Origin: Engraulis encrasicolus
Lineage: Eukaryota > Chordata > Actinopteri > Clupeiformes > Engraulidae
Assembly (NCBI RefSeq): GCF_034702125.1
Contig: NC_085867.1
Location: 44,259,187-44,323,186, forward strand
Direction of reading: 5' to 3'
Length of the DNA: 64,000 nucleotides
Shown here piece by piece: positions 35,812-63,836 of the stretch. Under the pieces are notes generated by a model that was not told the DNA's origin, searched no databases, and was given only the letters and a program-made list of their open reading frames with translations. A program made the translations under genes and the position numbers. Every line of letters starts with the position of its first letter. Position 1 is the stretch's first letter.

Positions 35812-36216
35812 TGTCATGGTTTCCCAAGAATGGACGCAAATGCAGATCTTCCACGGCAAACTTGATTTAATTATAAACTCAGGAACAAAACAAACACGGC
35901 ACAATGGCCAAAATTGTGAATCGTGAAATCAGAACAGAAACTGGCATAGCATACGGCTCTACAAAGAACATCAAGAATCTGCACATGGTGAATGAAAGTT
36001 CAGGTTTAAATACAGCAACAGGTGGAACATGTGATCAGGGTGATTGCTTGATTGCAGGTGCACGTGATAATTGAGTCACAGTCTTAGTACTCTGGTGAGG
36101 CCGGGCGCTGATTGGTTGATTGGTTGAGGGAATTAGCGGATGATTGACTGGATTGTCTGAGATGATGAGGGAATTGTCTTGACGGAGGCAACGGTGTTGT
36201 TGCCAGGTTTGTCACA
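35812..36216 (-). repeat. LTR of a minus-strand chromodomain gypsy element
   Basis: On the minus strand it runs from TGTGACAAACC to GGAAACCATGACA, 405 bp with TG...CA ends, and includes a 'tatttaaa' promoter-like site and 'aattaaatc'. A purine run (AGAGGGGGGG) precedes it on the minus strand, as expected for a 3' LTR. Confidence 0.65.
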
Positions 36217-36405
36217 GTACCCCCCCTCTGAGGCACGGCTCCAGCCGTGCGAAGCGAGCGAAGGGGGTGACGACCTCTCGGGCGAGGTGCTGGTCTGTCA
36301 GGATGAGACTGGTGGAATTCTGAAATGAGAGTACGGTCTAGGATGTCGGAAGAGGGGACCCAGCTCTGGTCTTCAGGCCCATACCCCTCCCAGTCCACCA
36401 GGTAC
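36217..36405 (-). pseudogene. Chromodomain end of a gypsy Pol, truncated by the gap
   Basis: The minus-strand frame reads [20 protein letters not shown], then [15 protein letters not shown], the chromodomain and tail of chromovirus integrases. The rest of the element lies in or beyond the unsequenced gap. The frame continues past the polypurine tract into the LTR, which is probably not functional. Confidence 0.8.
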
Positions 36406-36500
36406 NNNNNNNNNNNNNNNNNNNNNNNNNNNNNNNNNNNNNNNNNNNNNNNNNNNNNNNNNNNNNNNNNNNNNNNNNNNNNNNNNNNNNNNNNNNNNNN
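36406..36500. other. Assembly gap (95 N)
   Basis: A run of N, followed at once by a (GT)n tract at 36501-36528. The repeat probably caused the break, and the true gap size is unknown. Confidence 0.98.
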
Positions 36501-36531
<31 letters not shown>

Positions 36532-36855
36532 CAAAGTGTCACCGTGCTGCGAGTCAGCAGGGTGTCACCACAATGCAGTGGAAACTGTATGGTTATTTTG
36601 CTGTTGTTACTAAAAACAAACAGTTATTACCCTGAAATAACTATGAAATAAACATGAAATTACCACCTTATTAGCGATCCGTAAAGTAAAGTGTTACCGC
36701 AGGGCCTGTGCGTGACCGGTCAGTCAGAGCCCTTTTTATGAATGAAAAGCTAATTGGTGCGTAGCCACTGGCATGCTACCTGGGGGTGTGTCAACAAGAG
36801 GTAAGCTATGGTGGCTGCAGGAGGACAATTGACAACAGTACTCGGGTTACACTTG

Positions 36856-37402
36856 GGCTGTGTCTCAAATGCCGCACTTGTGCACTTCGGGCACTGTTTT
36901 TCAGTGTCTAGGGCGCTCACACTGAAAATTTCAGTTGAGCCAGTGCACTGAAAGTGCCAGGATGATCCCCTAACAATGGCGGAAAAATGTAGTGCTGAAT
37001 GATGGACACTGCACGCATTAAATGGCGGCCATGTTGACAATGACACGGAGGAAATGTGGCATTCAGTTCAGTAGAAGAGTTTGGTCAACAGTCTCCTAAT
37101 TCTGTAAGTAATGTTGATGGGACACCAACCTTTTCATGCCCACCAAAGTATTGTATATGTGATTGTTGTCTTTTGGGGTGAAGGACATGGAAATACAAGC
37201 ATCAGACGCTGTGCATTGTAAACAGTAGCCAACTCATATTTTGGCGAGCTAATGCCATGCTCAGCCGTCACTTCCAGCGAGGGCACAGTGCATAGTGCTC
37301 AAATTTTTCCACGACACTATGCACTAAAGACCTGTGTGCACTGTGTGCACTGTGCACTGACTGTCCGTGCACTGACAAAAGTGCGTCATTTGAGACACAG
37401 CC
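36856..37402. mobile_element. MITE with GGCTGTGTCTCAAAT ends
   Basis: The left end GGCTGTGTCTCAAATGCCGC is matched, inverted, by GCGTCATTTGAGACACAGCC at the right, and the interior is partly self-complementary. Superfamily is not certain, because no clear target duplication was found. Confidence 0.65.
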
Positions 37403-37569
37403 ATAGTGTCTTGGTACCTAGACACTTTGGACACTTTTGTAGTTTTTGATCTACTGCACACTTGCTTGAACTGCCCTAGTCCTGGGGTAGAGTCTATGGC
37501 ATGTTGTGTATGTATCTGTACATTCTACTTAACCCTGTGCTACTATACTTTAAAAAACAAAGCAAAACC

Positions 37570-37700
37570 ATACTTAGAATCTACACTTGATGTTCTGTGT
37601 ATTTCCTGTGCACTTTGTATCTACTATTGTTATTGACTATGAGTATATTCTTGATTGTAAGCCGTGTCTGCCAAATTCAATGTAATGTAATGTAAGAAAC
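37570..37700 (+). mobile_element. SINE/LINE 3' tail
   Basis: The phrase 'gtctgccaaattcaatgtaatgtaatgtaa' with a short repeated tail resembles the 3' end of common teleost SINEs or their partner LINE. Only this tail is recognisable. Confidence 0.45.
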
Positions 37701-37740
37701 TAAACTAAAGTAAAGTAATGTTATAGAATATATTGTTAAC

Positions 37741-37822
37741 CTATATATATATACCTATACCAATATATATATATACCTATATATATTGCTAACTATATAT
37801 ATATACCTATATATATTGCTAA
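37741..37822. repeat. (TA)n-rich microsatellite
   Basis: Runs of TATATATA are interrupted by 'ccta' in a repeating pattern of about 40 bp. Confidence 0.85.
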
Positions 37823-37946
37823 CCTAAGCTGACTTCACGGCATTTCATACATAGCTAAATGTAAGGAACTATAATTTAATAGAATTACGATCCTAAGTGA
37901 ATCACATCCAGTTTGGTTCAAAGCAGTTGCCAATCATTCCTGGGAA

Positions 37947-38050
37947 AATGTGGGGTAGCAGGCCCAAGCATGCGGGGGCTACGGGGGACAATGTGGGGTA
38001 GCTTCCTGTTGGACCTACGGGGGACAATGTGGGGTAGCTGGTTCAAGCAT
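37947..38050. repeat. Short tandem repeat (acgggggacaatgtggggtagc)
   Basis: The 22-bp word occurs twice in full (about 37980 and 38015) and once in part (about 37950), separated by related spacers. Confidence 0.7.
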
Positions 38051-38215
38051 GCTAGACCTAGTCATAGAGAACATCTACATCTCATACTGCAGATGGGGCT
38101 CCAATTTACATATTTATATATTTTATATATTTTTAATTGTTATTCATTCTAAATTCCAAGACACCCTCCTTTGTGGCAGGGCCATCACAGGCTGATCAGA
38201 CCTGGGTGTGTGTGG

Positions 38216-40417
38216 CAGGGACGTGCACAGGAATGTCAAAGGGCAGTTGCTCTAACCTGAAGAAAGGGCAACCCCCCCCCCCCCCCCCCCACCCCAAAAA
38301 CTTCACCATGGGTATTATTATTTTTAGTAGTAGTAGTAGAAGTAGTATATTATTGTCATAATTTTTTATATTATTTCATTGTATAGTATCTTGAATATGC
38401 GTTCCATATGATATAACATGCTAGTTTTTAAACATGTAGGCCTACCTATTAATCATATCAGAGATGATCAGCCTTATGCCCACCTGCCCTAAATGTCTCC
38501 TGATCCACATTTCCTCATGTGTGGTATGTGGCTGCCCCTAAATTAAATTAAATTATGAGAAAAAGCCTTGATAGTTTTTAAACCTGTATAAGTCACAGAG
38601 ATGATCAGCCTTATGCCTACCTGCCCTATGTGCAGAGGTCTGTGTCTCTGAGTCATCCTCATCTTAAATGAAATGAAATGATGAGTAAAATGAATAGGCT
38701 AAATATGAGGATGCTTAATCAATTAACCCACGGTCATCTTTATAATCCTTGTAGCAGCCAAAGTAGACTTTATGTTATAATAAATAGAAATAGCTTAAAC
38801 ATGGTTAAAAAGATCATTTAATTTGAATTTGAAATGTCGTTAATAGGGATATTCCATGATTAAAATGATGAATATTATATAGGAAAGCTACAACAATAAG
38901 AATTCACAGGTGTAGGTCATTTGTTGGGTCTTTTGTAGCCTATATTAAAAATGTGTACTGTCGCTTTAAGAATTGACGAGCCGGCTTTCATTTATCGCAA
39001 AGAACCGTGGTGTGGGAGCGACCAGTTCTTATCTGTTGCTCTGAAGCACCGAGCTTCTCGTAGACTTTATAACCTTTTATTTTCATTACAGATATTTTAG
39101 TTAGTTCATGCACATTTTGTAGGCCTAAGTGTCTTGAGAAGAACAGTAGCCTAAACGTCAGTTATCATGTGGAGTGGATTTATTTCAATTAGGCCTACAT
39201 GGACATTGACAGTGGAAAGTATCTTTGGGTCGGAGAATATTTCAGCGTAAGAAAAAGCACTTTCCTAGCGGTCTCACCAAGATCAAACCTCTACAATCCT
39301 GAAAAAGATTCTCTGCCTCACCTGCACCTGTTCATTTTTTCGCAGCCAACTCTGCAGAGATGTGCTTCCTTTAGCTAGCCTACCCCCTTAAGTTCTCTCT
39401 TGCTTGATAAAACGAAATGTCATCTGCATGTTTCTTAGTTGGGTTAGCCTTCCACAAAACAACTTGAGGCATGTAAAACGTTGACTGCAAGCTAGCTGGC
39501 TGTCGTTTTCCCCCAATATCTGAACGTGGCACACCGGCGGACCGATTATTTAGGATCACTAAACGTCCTAAACTCGACATCGGCTTTAAGAGACATTAAT
39601 TGTGAGCATGTAGTTTAATACTGTGTAGTCTGCTATGTTTCAAGCTCACCTCAGGCCGTCAGGGCAGTCGCTCTACTCCCACGACATCTTCAACATATTA
39701 TGTCTCTGCCCTGGTCGCATGCATCCTTGCCCCCCCCCCCCCTCCCATGTAGAGCTGCGCGTGCCCCCTGCAACGCGCATACTGCCCCTCCCTTTGCCTA
39801 TCTCTGGAGGTGCAGGTGAATCTGAATTTGAAAACTTAGTTTAGGAAGCTTCAATCAAAAATACGAATTACAAAGCAAATCAGTTGAAACATGGAATCTT
39901 AGCCTATTTTTCCGAGGCATATCTACAGCTGGCTGTCGTTTTTTTTTTTTGCTACAACGTGGCGCTGGCTGGCTGTCAGATTTATGATTTATGAAAGTTC
40001 TAAACTCAACATTGTATTAGAGAGGTTGATTGTGAGCATATTTTGTACCCTAATATGTAGACTGTGTGTAGGGCTCTAGCCGACTCCCAGGCATCTTCAA
40101 AATCTTTCGTGTCTCTTATAGGCGCTCAAGCGCCTGTCGCGTGCCTTCTCCCTCCCCACCGGAGTTGTTGCGTAGGCCTACCTCACATCGCTCGTGCCCA
40201 TTCTCGACGGGTCTGATGAATTTGTATGACTGACTTAAGTCTTTATTGTACAAAACTTCAATCAAAATTATGAATTATAAAGAAATCAAATGATATTGAA
40301 ATATGAAATTATAATTGCCATATTATTTTCCCCTCCCTTGGAAGGGCAATATCAGCCAATGTGGGCAAAAGGGCAGTTGCTCGGGCACCGTGGGCAACTA
40401 TGCTGTGCACGTGCCTG
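38216..40417. mobile_element. hAT DNA transposon, non-autonomous, 2202 bp
   Basis: The ends CAGGGACGTGCACAG and, inverted, CAGGCACGTGCACAG are flanked by a perfect 8-bp duplication GTGTGTGG (38208-38215 and 40418-40425), diagnostic of hAT. There is no transposase frame. Inside, about 39490-39760 and 39925-40130 are a diverged tandem duplication (both 'ctggctgtcgttt', then 'tgtgagcat'). It interrupts the retroelement fragment that continues at 40426. Confidence 0.88.
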
Positions 40418-40425
40418 GTGTGTGG

Positions 40426-40990
40426 CATAGGAACTGAGTGGACACTTTGCCCCCCATGCCATTTCCTTTCTTTGGAGCCACAGCCAGTGACTACTTCTCT
40501 CAGCTGTGGTGGCTCTTTGATGGTCCTCTGAGCTTGCTCCCTCATGTCCACCTCTTTCAGGAGCGACAAACCCCTTACAGCCCACCTCCACTAGACGCAC
40601 CTGCACTGTCCATCCTTGCTTCTCTGCCTGGATTGCAAGATCAGAGTATCGCAAGTAGACACAGCAATGTTAGTTGGAAACACTAGGTTCTTGTCAAGTA
40701 TCGATGAGGCTTGAAATTACTCTGGTTGGATGCCTTTCACCTGTCCTGATGACAGCTGTTGAGGTTTGGACTTCTGGGTGCATCGGTGGGGCAGCATTTG
40801 TGGTAGTTCTCTTCTCTTCTATGGCTGAGGCCGGACAATGCAACACCTGATTGTGGCGGCAGGTGTATCAGCCTTGAGAAAGGGAGGTCTTGCAGCCCAC
40901 AAGAATATGTTTGAGGCCTGCTGGGGCTGAGCACAAGGAACATGCTGGGTCCTCACCAAGCCAAAGATGTAAGTTTGCTGGCTCAATTTT
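40426..40990 (-). pseudogene. C-terminal fragment of a non-LTR retroelement polyprotein
   Basis: The minus-strand reading shows a zinc-finger-like GLKHILVGCKTSL, then TWRHNQVL-like sequence, then YSDLAIQAEKQGWTVQVRL, VEVGCKGFVA, AERSSHWLWLQRKEMAWG. I recognise this order from fish retroelement-derived proteins with a C-terminal CCHC and endonuclease-like region, but have not verified the family. Several frame changes are needed and the hAT element is inserted at its 3' side. Confidence 0.5.
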
Positions 40991-41150
40991 ACTTTGTGCA
41001 CTATCCCTGTTACATAAGCCTTAAAATAAACTAAACTAAACTACTAAAAAAATCCAATGTCAATCCAAGTTAATTTTAGGTACATCATTTATACAATAGC
41101 ATGAGACATAGAGAGAATCAGAGACAAAGAAAAGCAATCAGAAATGGAAA

Positions 41151-41156
41151 TTTATT
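41151..41156 (-). promoter_or_regulatory. Myosin polyadenylation signal
   Basis: AATAAA on the minus strand, 76 bases downstream of the inferred stop codon. Confidence 0.75.
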
Positions 41157-41231
41157 AGGAAGTCCATATCACATAATAGGCACGGTGGTCAGGATTTTTA
41201 ATCCATCTGAAGCAGGGTTAATTCAGGCTGG

Positions 41232-56957
<15,726 letters not shown>

Positions 56958-57209
56958 GGCTGCTGGTTACTGTATCAATGAAAAGCATTTTAGGTTAATA
57001 TTGGTAAATATATACATGTGACGTCCAACACACAGTACAAGCATATATTCACGAGATCCAGCACTACTTAGCAAATGTATAGACCACAGCTAACACCAGG
57101 AAGGAGATGTTTTCAGCCTTCAGTGACGGCATATGTAACAAAATAATCTAAATGCCTTTTCTGTCCTTTGGGGTGAGAGCTACTGAAGCTACTGGAGTGA
57201 GTTACTTAA

Positions 57210-57559
57210 AGGTGCACTGTGTAGGATGGTGGCCAGAGAAGGTATTGCAACTATACTGCTCATTGAAACTGTGCTGCCTATTGCCCAATTTGATCTTGTC
57301 ATGAATATTTACTAAATAATATATACTACTATGACCAAAGTACAGTATGTTTTGCAGTTAAAATTGTTTATTTCTGGAAATTCAAATTGGCGGACATGGA
57401 GAAGATCCCACTTTTCATGCATGAAAAGTGCAATTTTCCAGTCATAATGAATACTTAGAATTTGATGGTGGTGTTCAATATTAGTGAAAAATGTGACATT
57501 TGTGTATGGGCAGCATGAATTCTGGACAAAAATGACTTCAATTATTACACAGTGCACCT
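57210..57559 (+). mobile_element. TTAA-type MITE, copy 1
   Basis: AGGTGCACTGTGTAGGATGG at the left and ACAGTGCACCT at the right, flanked by TTAA (57206-57209) and a degenerate TCAA (57560-57563). The TTAA target suggests a piggyBac-like origin; this is inference. It lies in the intron just upstream of the myosin ATG exon. Confidence 0.8.
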
Positions 57560-58506
57560 TCAAGTGTGCTGTATGCTCATTAACAGGCAGCACATTATTG
57601 TAGGCTATAAATTATTGGCAGCTCAGTCACTCTCGGTGTACATCAGGTTACCATTGTATCCCACATGAGAGTCAGCTGACATACAGTATCAGGCCGGCCG
57701 CACATTGGCTCCGACAGCACTGCGCCGCACTTTTGCTTCCGACAGAATTCGGACCCCCAAACCCAATTTCACACGAACATTGCATTGATAGTCAATGGGC
57801 GCCGCCGACAAAATAGAACTTGTCTCTAATTGCTATCCGACATCGGCGAATGTCCGCGGACATCAGCGCCAGTGTGCGTGGTTCTATTGAAAACAATGGA
57901 ATCGAATTTTAGCTGAGCACTGCTCAGCACTTTGTCGGAGCCGGTGTGCGGAATCCCTCAGGGATACTAATGGCAAATTAGTGATGTCTGTGTATGATGT
58001 CATAATGTATCATTTGGTTTTTGGAATGTCAAGTTGACACTGTTTGAATGTCCTGATTTCAAAACCTGAATGACATACTGGACAGGCGTATAGCAATAGC
58101 AATCAAGTTCCTGAAGTGTGTCATGACATTCTCACGACGGCTACATGACACCCTTACTGTACTATATGTGGATCAGGACAGGAGGTGTCAAAAGTAATAG
58201 TAAAAGGGAATCCATGCTGTAAGTATAACAATAGCACCTGATATGTTATAGCTGTTACACCTTGTTACACACATGACTGAAAAACATGAAAACCCTAAAC
58301 AAGAACCCACCCCAAATGTGATGCAACCTATGCAGAATCAGCTGATAGTAAGACAACTACACAGGTCTACTGGTTACTCAGATAAGTTACCGGTTTTGGA
58401 AGGAAACATTGTTTCTCTTTTTTATTTTTACTTTTGACATCTCTGAGCAGGACAAAGTATTACAAAAAAATAAAATAAAAATGCTTTAGAAATGAGATAG
58501 ACATAC

Positions 58507-58547
58507 GCGTTCTCCCCACGACCAGATGAAATGATGTTCCAGATGGT
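58507..58547 (-). other. myh: Probable 5'-UTR exon of the myosin gene
   Basis: A 41-nt minus-strand segment (ACCATCTGGAACATC...) lies between a pyrimidine-rich acceptor (TCCTCCTTAG) and a donor GTATGT. Sarcomeric MYH genes usually have one or two non-coding leader exons upstream of the ATG exon. The ATG exon's own acceptor (GATACAG|TAACC, exon start 56969) shows that an upstream exon must exist. This is the best candidate seen. No promoter was identified. Confidence 0.45.
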
Positions 58548-58580
58548 CTAAGGAGGAAGAATTACAGAGACATCATGATA

Positions 58581-58734
58581 GAAAAGATTGCAGCCAGTTA
58601 AACTTTAAAAGGTAAGTTGACCTGCTGCCTTACATTTGTAAGTTAACTAAACTTTCTAAAGCTGAGTTAACTTACAAACTTGAGGCAGCAGGGTAACTTA
58701 CTTTTTTACATTTAAATGGCTGCAATGTTTTACA
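58581..58734. mobile_element. Small palindromic MITE, CTGTAAAACATT family, copy 2
   Basis: 'aactttaaaaggtaagttgacctgctgcc' at the left is complementary to 'ggcagcagggtaacttactttttt' and 'gcaatgttttac' at the right. Confidence 0.65.
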
Positions 58735-59554
58735 TAATAATGATTCAAGATTACAAGAAAATATAATATTGATTACCAAATCATCCTCAAATCCAATATG
58801 TGATTTATTGTTATGTTGATTTATTGTTCATTAATCAAGGGCAAGTGCAAAATCTATTAAACTGAAATAAAATAAAGTTACTAAGCGGGGCTGTTGTCAT
58901 GGCTACCTTTGAAGAGTCCAAGATAAGTCAAGACCAGGACTACTCAAGTCCGAGACAAAGACAAAGAGGCTCTGAAGCAGACAGTAGTCTCAGCGCGTCA
59001 GCCTGTTCATTAAAGGCTTTTTAAGTTAAACAGCAGTGTGCCTTTGGAATCTTTGGCAGACCTTATCAACAGCCACAACTGGAGCTAAGTCTGATCATAA
59101 TATTAAGCAACTTAATTTCCTTCAGCCAAACTGCACCTGCTTATGAGAACAAAAGTGAAGCAGCACTCCTCCCTGACCAGCATTCCTTAGTGAACAGTTG
59201 TTTTTTTAGCATACAAGTACAAAGAGGTTTGAGTCCGAGATAAAACTGAGTCCAAAAGGATTAGAGTCCAGGTCAAGTCTGAGCCACATGTCGGTCAGTG
59301 TAAATGAATGAAAATGATGAATAATAACAGCAACGCATGTAGAGATAAACTAGTATGTTATTGGATTCCAAGCTCCACTGTAGAATCTATAGTGGCCAGT
59401 GATCTAAACAAAAATAAGATTATGTGGAATCCAAAATTAGGCAAGACCTGTGTCCGATCCCAAGACAAGTCCAAGTCCATTGAGTCCAGACTGGAGTACT
59501 ACAGCCCTGTACGTATATACCGGTAAGTGTCCGTTTTGGAGACCTTCCATCAGT

Positions 59555-59672
<118 letters not shown>

Positions 59673-59803
59673 TCTGCTGCGTCCATCTGTGCGGATAACA
59701 ACTTACTGTGAGCTGTTTCCTTCCCCCTCTGGTCTTCTGTGTGGACTGCTGTCCAGTGTTCAGCAACCTCTTATATTGTGGACACACTGCCACCCCCCCC
59801 CCC

Positions 59804-60054
59804 ACACACACACACACACACACACAGCCACACACAGACACAGACACACACACACACGCACACACTGCCCACTAAGCAGCACACCATCCAAATATGGCGG
59901 GATGCATGCGTTTATTATATTTAAACTCAACACCAAGCCTTTACACACACACTCACACACATGCACACCTCAACACCAAGCCTTTACACACACACGCACA
60001 CACACGCGCCCACACACACACACACATGCGCGCCCACACACACACACACACATA

Positions 60055-60113
<59 letters not shown>
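59804..60113. repeat. CA-rich compound array
   Basis: CA runs broken by CG-containing variants ('cacgcgcc', 'tgcgcgc'). A 'caacaccaagcctttacacac' phrase is present twice (about 59929 and 59970). Confidence 0.95.
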
Positions 60114-60114
<1 letters not shown>

Positions 60115-60209
60115 GACGGGTGATGACAGGTCTGCTTATGCGGGTTATTGAATGACAATCATTCCTACACTGATGCTGATGTTCTACACTGGTTTTCCTC
60201 GTATGTACT

Positions 60210-60805
60210 CATGTACTTCGCACAGCGCCTACAGGCAGCATACTAACCTCATGTACTTCGCACAGCGCCTGGTTTTCCTCGTACTAACCTCATGTACTTC
60301 GCACAGCGCCTACAGGCAGCATACTAACCTCATGTACTTCGCACAGCGCCTGGTTTTCCTCGTACTAACCTCATGTACTTCGCACAGCGCCTGGTTTTCC
60401 TCGTACTAACCTCATTTACTTTGCACAGCGCCTGGTTTTCCTCATATGTACTCATGTACTTCGCACAGTGCCTACAGGCAGCATACTAACCTCATGTACT
60501 TCGCACAGCGCCTACAGGCAGCATACTAACCTCATGTACTTCGCACAGCGCCTACAGGCAGCATACTAACCTCATGTACTTCGCACAGCGCCTACAGGCA
60601 GCATGCTAACCTCATGTACTTCGCACAGCGCCTACAGGCAGCATGCTAACCTCATGTACTTCGCACAGCGCCAACAGGCAGCATACTAACCTCATGTACT
60701 TCGCACAGCGCCTACAGGCAGCATGCTAACCTCATGTACTTCGCACAGCGCCTACAGGCAGCATGCTAACCTCATGTACTTCGCACAGCGCCAACAGGCA
60801 GCATC
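60210..60805. repeat. 40-bp minisatellite with two unit types
   Basis: About 15 units share 'catgtacttcgcacagcgcc'. Most continue 'tacaggcagcatactaacct' (40 bp); several in the first half instead continue 'tggttttcctcgtactaacct' (41 bp). The second half is homogeneous, with single-base variants (atgctaacc, gccaacagg) in a recurring order. Confidence 0.97.
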
Positions 60806-60961
60806 ATCTGTGAAGACACTGTAGCGTATGTGATTTGTGTGTTTCGGTGTAGTTAGGTGTTGACCATGATCCTTTAAGTATTGATTTGAAAATGACTATA
60901 GTGTCTACAGTGCACTATGATAGAGTAATGGCTGGCAATCCCATTCTTTACTGGAGGTTAA

Positions 60962-61316
60962 AGGGACACTGTGTGTGTATTTAGTTGTTTATTTCCAGAA
61001 TTCATGCTACCCATTCACTATACCTTCTTAATGAATACTTACCACCAGCATCAAATTCTAAGTATTCATTTTGACTGGAAAAATTGCACTTTTCATACAC
61101 GAAAAGGGGGATCTTCTCCATGGTCCGCCATTTTGAATTTCCAAAAATAGCCATTTTTAGCTGCAAAAAATTACTGTACTTGGACCATACTAGAAAATAT
61201 TTGATTATTACTTAGTAAACTTTCATGTAAAGATCAAATTTGACAATAGGCAGCCCAGTTTCAATGAGCAGCGTTGTTGCAGTACCTTTTTTGACCATTT
61301 CCTGCACAGTGTCCCT
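60962..61316 (-). mobile_element. TTAA-type MITE, copy 2
   Basis: AGGGACACTGTG and CACAGTGTCCCT ends with perfect TTAA on both sides (60958-60961, 61317-61320). The interior, containing 'ggtccgccattttgaattt', is in the opposite orientation to copies 1 and 3. Confidence 0.85.
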
Positions 61317-61804
61317 TTAAATTCCTGCAAAGCACCACTAACGCTTGGCCAGCAGGTTTTGTTAATTATCAATTATAATAACTCTGCATCATATATCAGG
61401 CTATTAATACTCCTCCAGTGAGCACACTGAGCTGACTGAGCTTCAAAACAAGTCCACAACCTTGTTCATGCCCACTCTCCACACCAACCACAAACACAAA
61501 TACATCCGTTAATTAATTGTGAAATGTTTGGACTTGAGTATCAAAATAGGCCCTCTGCCCATTTGAAGGCATGCCAATGTGTGTACTCAGGGCCGCTGAT
61601 AGCTTTGGCCTGGACCAGGACAAAGTTGTCCGAAAGGGAAGGGCCCCCTAATCCAATACATACAATGTAATGAGGATCAATTCTGGGCCCCCTCTCTCCC
61701 TGGGCCCAGGACAACTGTCCCCTTTGAACCCCCCATGTATGTTCTGGCTGAGGGGGCTTAAGGGGGATGCCTAGCATTACAAGACATATCAAAGCTCATT
61801 CCCA

Positions 61805-62026
<222 letters not shown>

Positions 62027-62497
62027 GCGCACAGCCTAAACGCCGCTAGCCGGTGACAAGTCCTTCTTGGGCAGCTGCGGCAATACTGAATTTCACGACA
62101 ACATTCCAAAGATGGTCGGACAGTGATTGATGACACGTATAGGGTGACATGTACTTTCAAAACTCATTCACAAGCATTGTGTGATCACGAAATTTTAGCT
62201 TGTGGCGAGGGGAAACTGAAATAGCTAAAGGGCAAATTGTTTTCTGAAGTCACTAACTCGACGAAAATCATTTAATTTGCGTATATTTCTGACCCACATC
62301 ATAAGCTCCCAGAAGGGCAGTGGAAAAGTTTTCTCATATTTCCATACAGAACTTGACGAGAATATTTGTTGTGGAACTGTTTTCTCATAGATTTACCTTT
62401 TAGTCTAAAGGATTAACTGCTTTTATTTAAAGTGGTCGTAACAACAGAGACCATTTAAATTATCTCAACAAGAATATTTGAGTTTCTGCCTCTCACA

Positions 62498-62646
62498 CTG
62501 TAAAACATTGAAGCCAGTTAAACTTTAAAAAGTAAGTTGCCATGCTGCCTTACTTGGGAAAGCTTTGAGTTGAGTGAAACCTTGAGTTGAGTTGACAGCA
62601 AGGCAACTTACTTTTTAAAGTTTAACTGGCTTGCAATGTTTTACAG
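62498..62646. mobile_element. Small palindromic MITE, CTGTAAAACATT family, copy 3
   Basis: The best preserved copy: CTGTAAAACATT and AATGTTTTACAG ends with long complementary arms ('ttaaactttaaaaagtaagttgcc' against 'ggcaacttactttttaaagtttaa'). Confidence 0.75.
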
Positions 62647-63094
62647 TTCAGACACCAATTGGCAGTGGAAGTGCCTTCTCATTTTTTCAGGTTTCAAGAA
62701 CAAGTTTAAGTTCAAATTTTGTCTTTTGATGTTTAACGTGTTCATTAGTGTTCACAGCAGCGCTCTACACACTTTCCAGTAATGACTCAACTGACTCAAC
62801 TTTTTGCTTCAAAATAAATGGGGCACGTGGCAGCACTGGAAGTGATCCTCCTTGTGAGGTACACCATTGGGTACCTTATATTCCACTGAAACCTTAAATC
62901 CATTTCCATTGTCTTGCTCACCCCGTGGGTGATGAAATACAGGACCTACGTACACACTTTCCAGTCAATCACAAAATGTCATTCATTACATATGACTACA
63001 TGTTGTCTCCTCAGTAGTGGTGGTTTCAAGATCACATTCTCATGTTTTGAATGTCAAGTTCAAGTTTTCATTGTTTCACGTGTTTACTGTTGTA

Positions 63095-63640
63095 AGATGT
63101 CCATTAGAGTCTGCAGTGGATCTAAACAAACTGTCCATTAAATCACAACATGATTACAGTCTGTTATTAAAGCACATGCCTACAGCCTGTTATTACAGTA
63201 CATGGCTGCTTAAGATGTTCATTAGTGTCCGCAGTGGATCTACACAGTGTGCACTAAATCACGGCATGATTACAGCCTGCTATTAAAGCACATGCCTGTT
63301 ATTACTGTGCATGCCTGTTATTAAAGCACATGCCTGTTATTACTGTACATGCCTGTTATTAAAGCACATGGCTGCTTAAGATGTTCATTAGTGTCTGCAG
63401 TGGCTCTACACAGTGTCCACTAAATCACAACATGATTACAGCCTGTTATTAGGCCTACTGTACATGCCTGTTATTACAGCACATGCTTGTTATTACAGCT
63501 CATGCTTGTTATTACAGCACATGCTTGTTATTTCAGTACATGCTTGTTATTACAGCACATGCTTGTTATTACAGTACATGCCTGCTACATTGCAGTACAT
63601 GTCTGCTTCATTACAGTACATGTCTGCTTCCTCAGCAGTG
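63095..63640. repeat. Higher-order tandem repeat
   Basis: A larger unit ('gatgttcattagtgtc', then 'gcagtgg.tctacacagtg', then 'catgattacagcctg') occurs three times at about 63098, 63214 and 63380. Between and after these, 19-20-bp subunits ('ttattacagcacatgcctg' type) repeat many times. Confidence 0.9.
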
Positions 63641-63836
63641 CTGTGTGGTGTGTCTCCCATTCAAGAGGCTGCAATGTAATAGAGCTATAGGCCAGAGCTC
63701 ACTGCTCTATTATTAGTACAGACGTCGCTGTCAACACGGCAATGTTTTAAAATGATATATGCACTGCATTCAACTCGGAACAGGAGCACTCAACACGTAG
63801 CCTTTTATTACCGTGGAATTACATAACAGACACCAA

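Noticed and set aside
36084..36651. Open frames crossing the N run
   Set aside because: The translation passes through unknown bases; only the part at 36217-36405 has protein support.
60210..60805. CRISPR-like array
   Set aside because: Units are head-to-tail without unique spacers and the genome is eukaryotic; this is a minisatellite.
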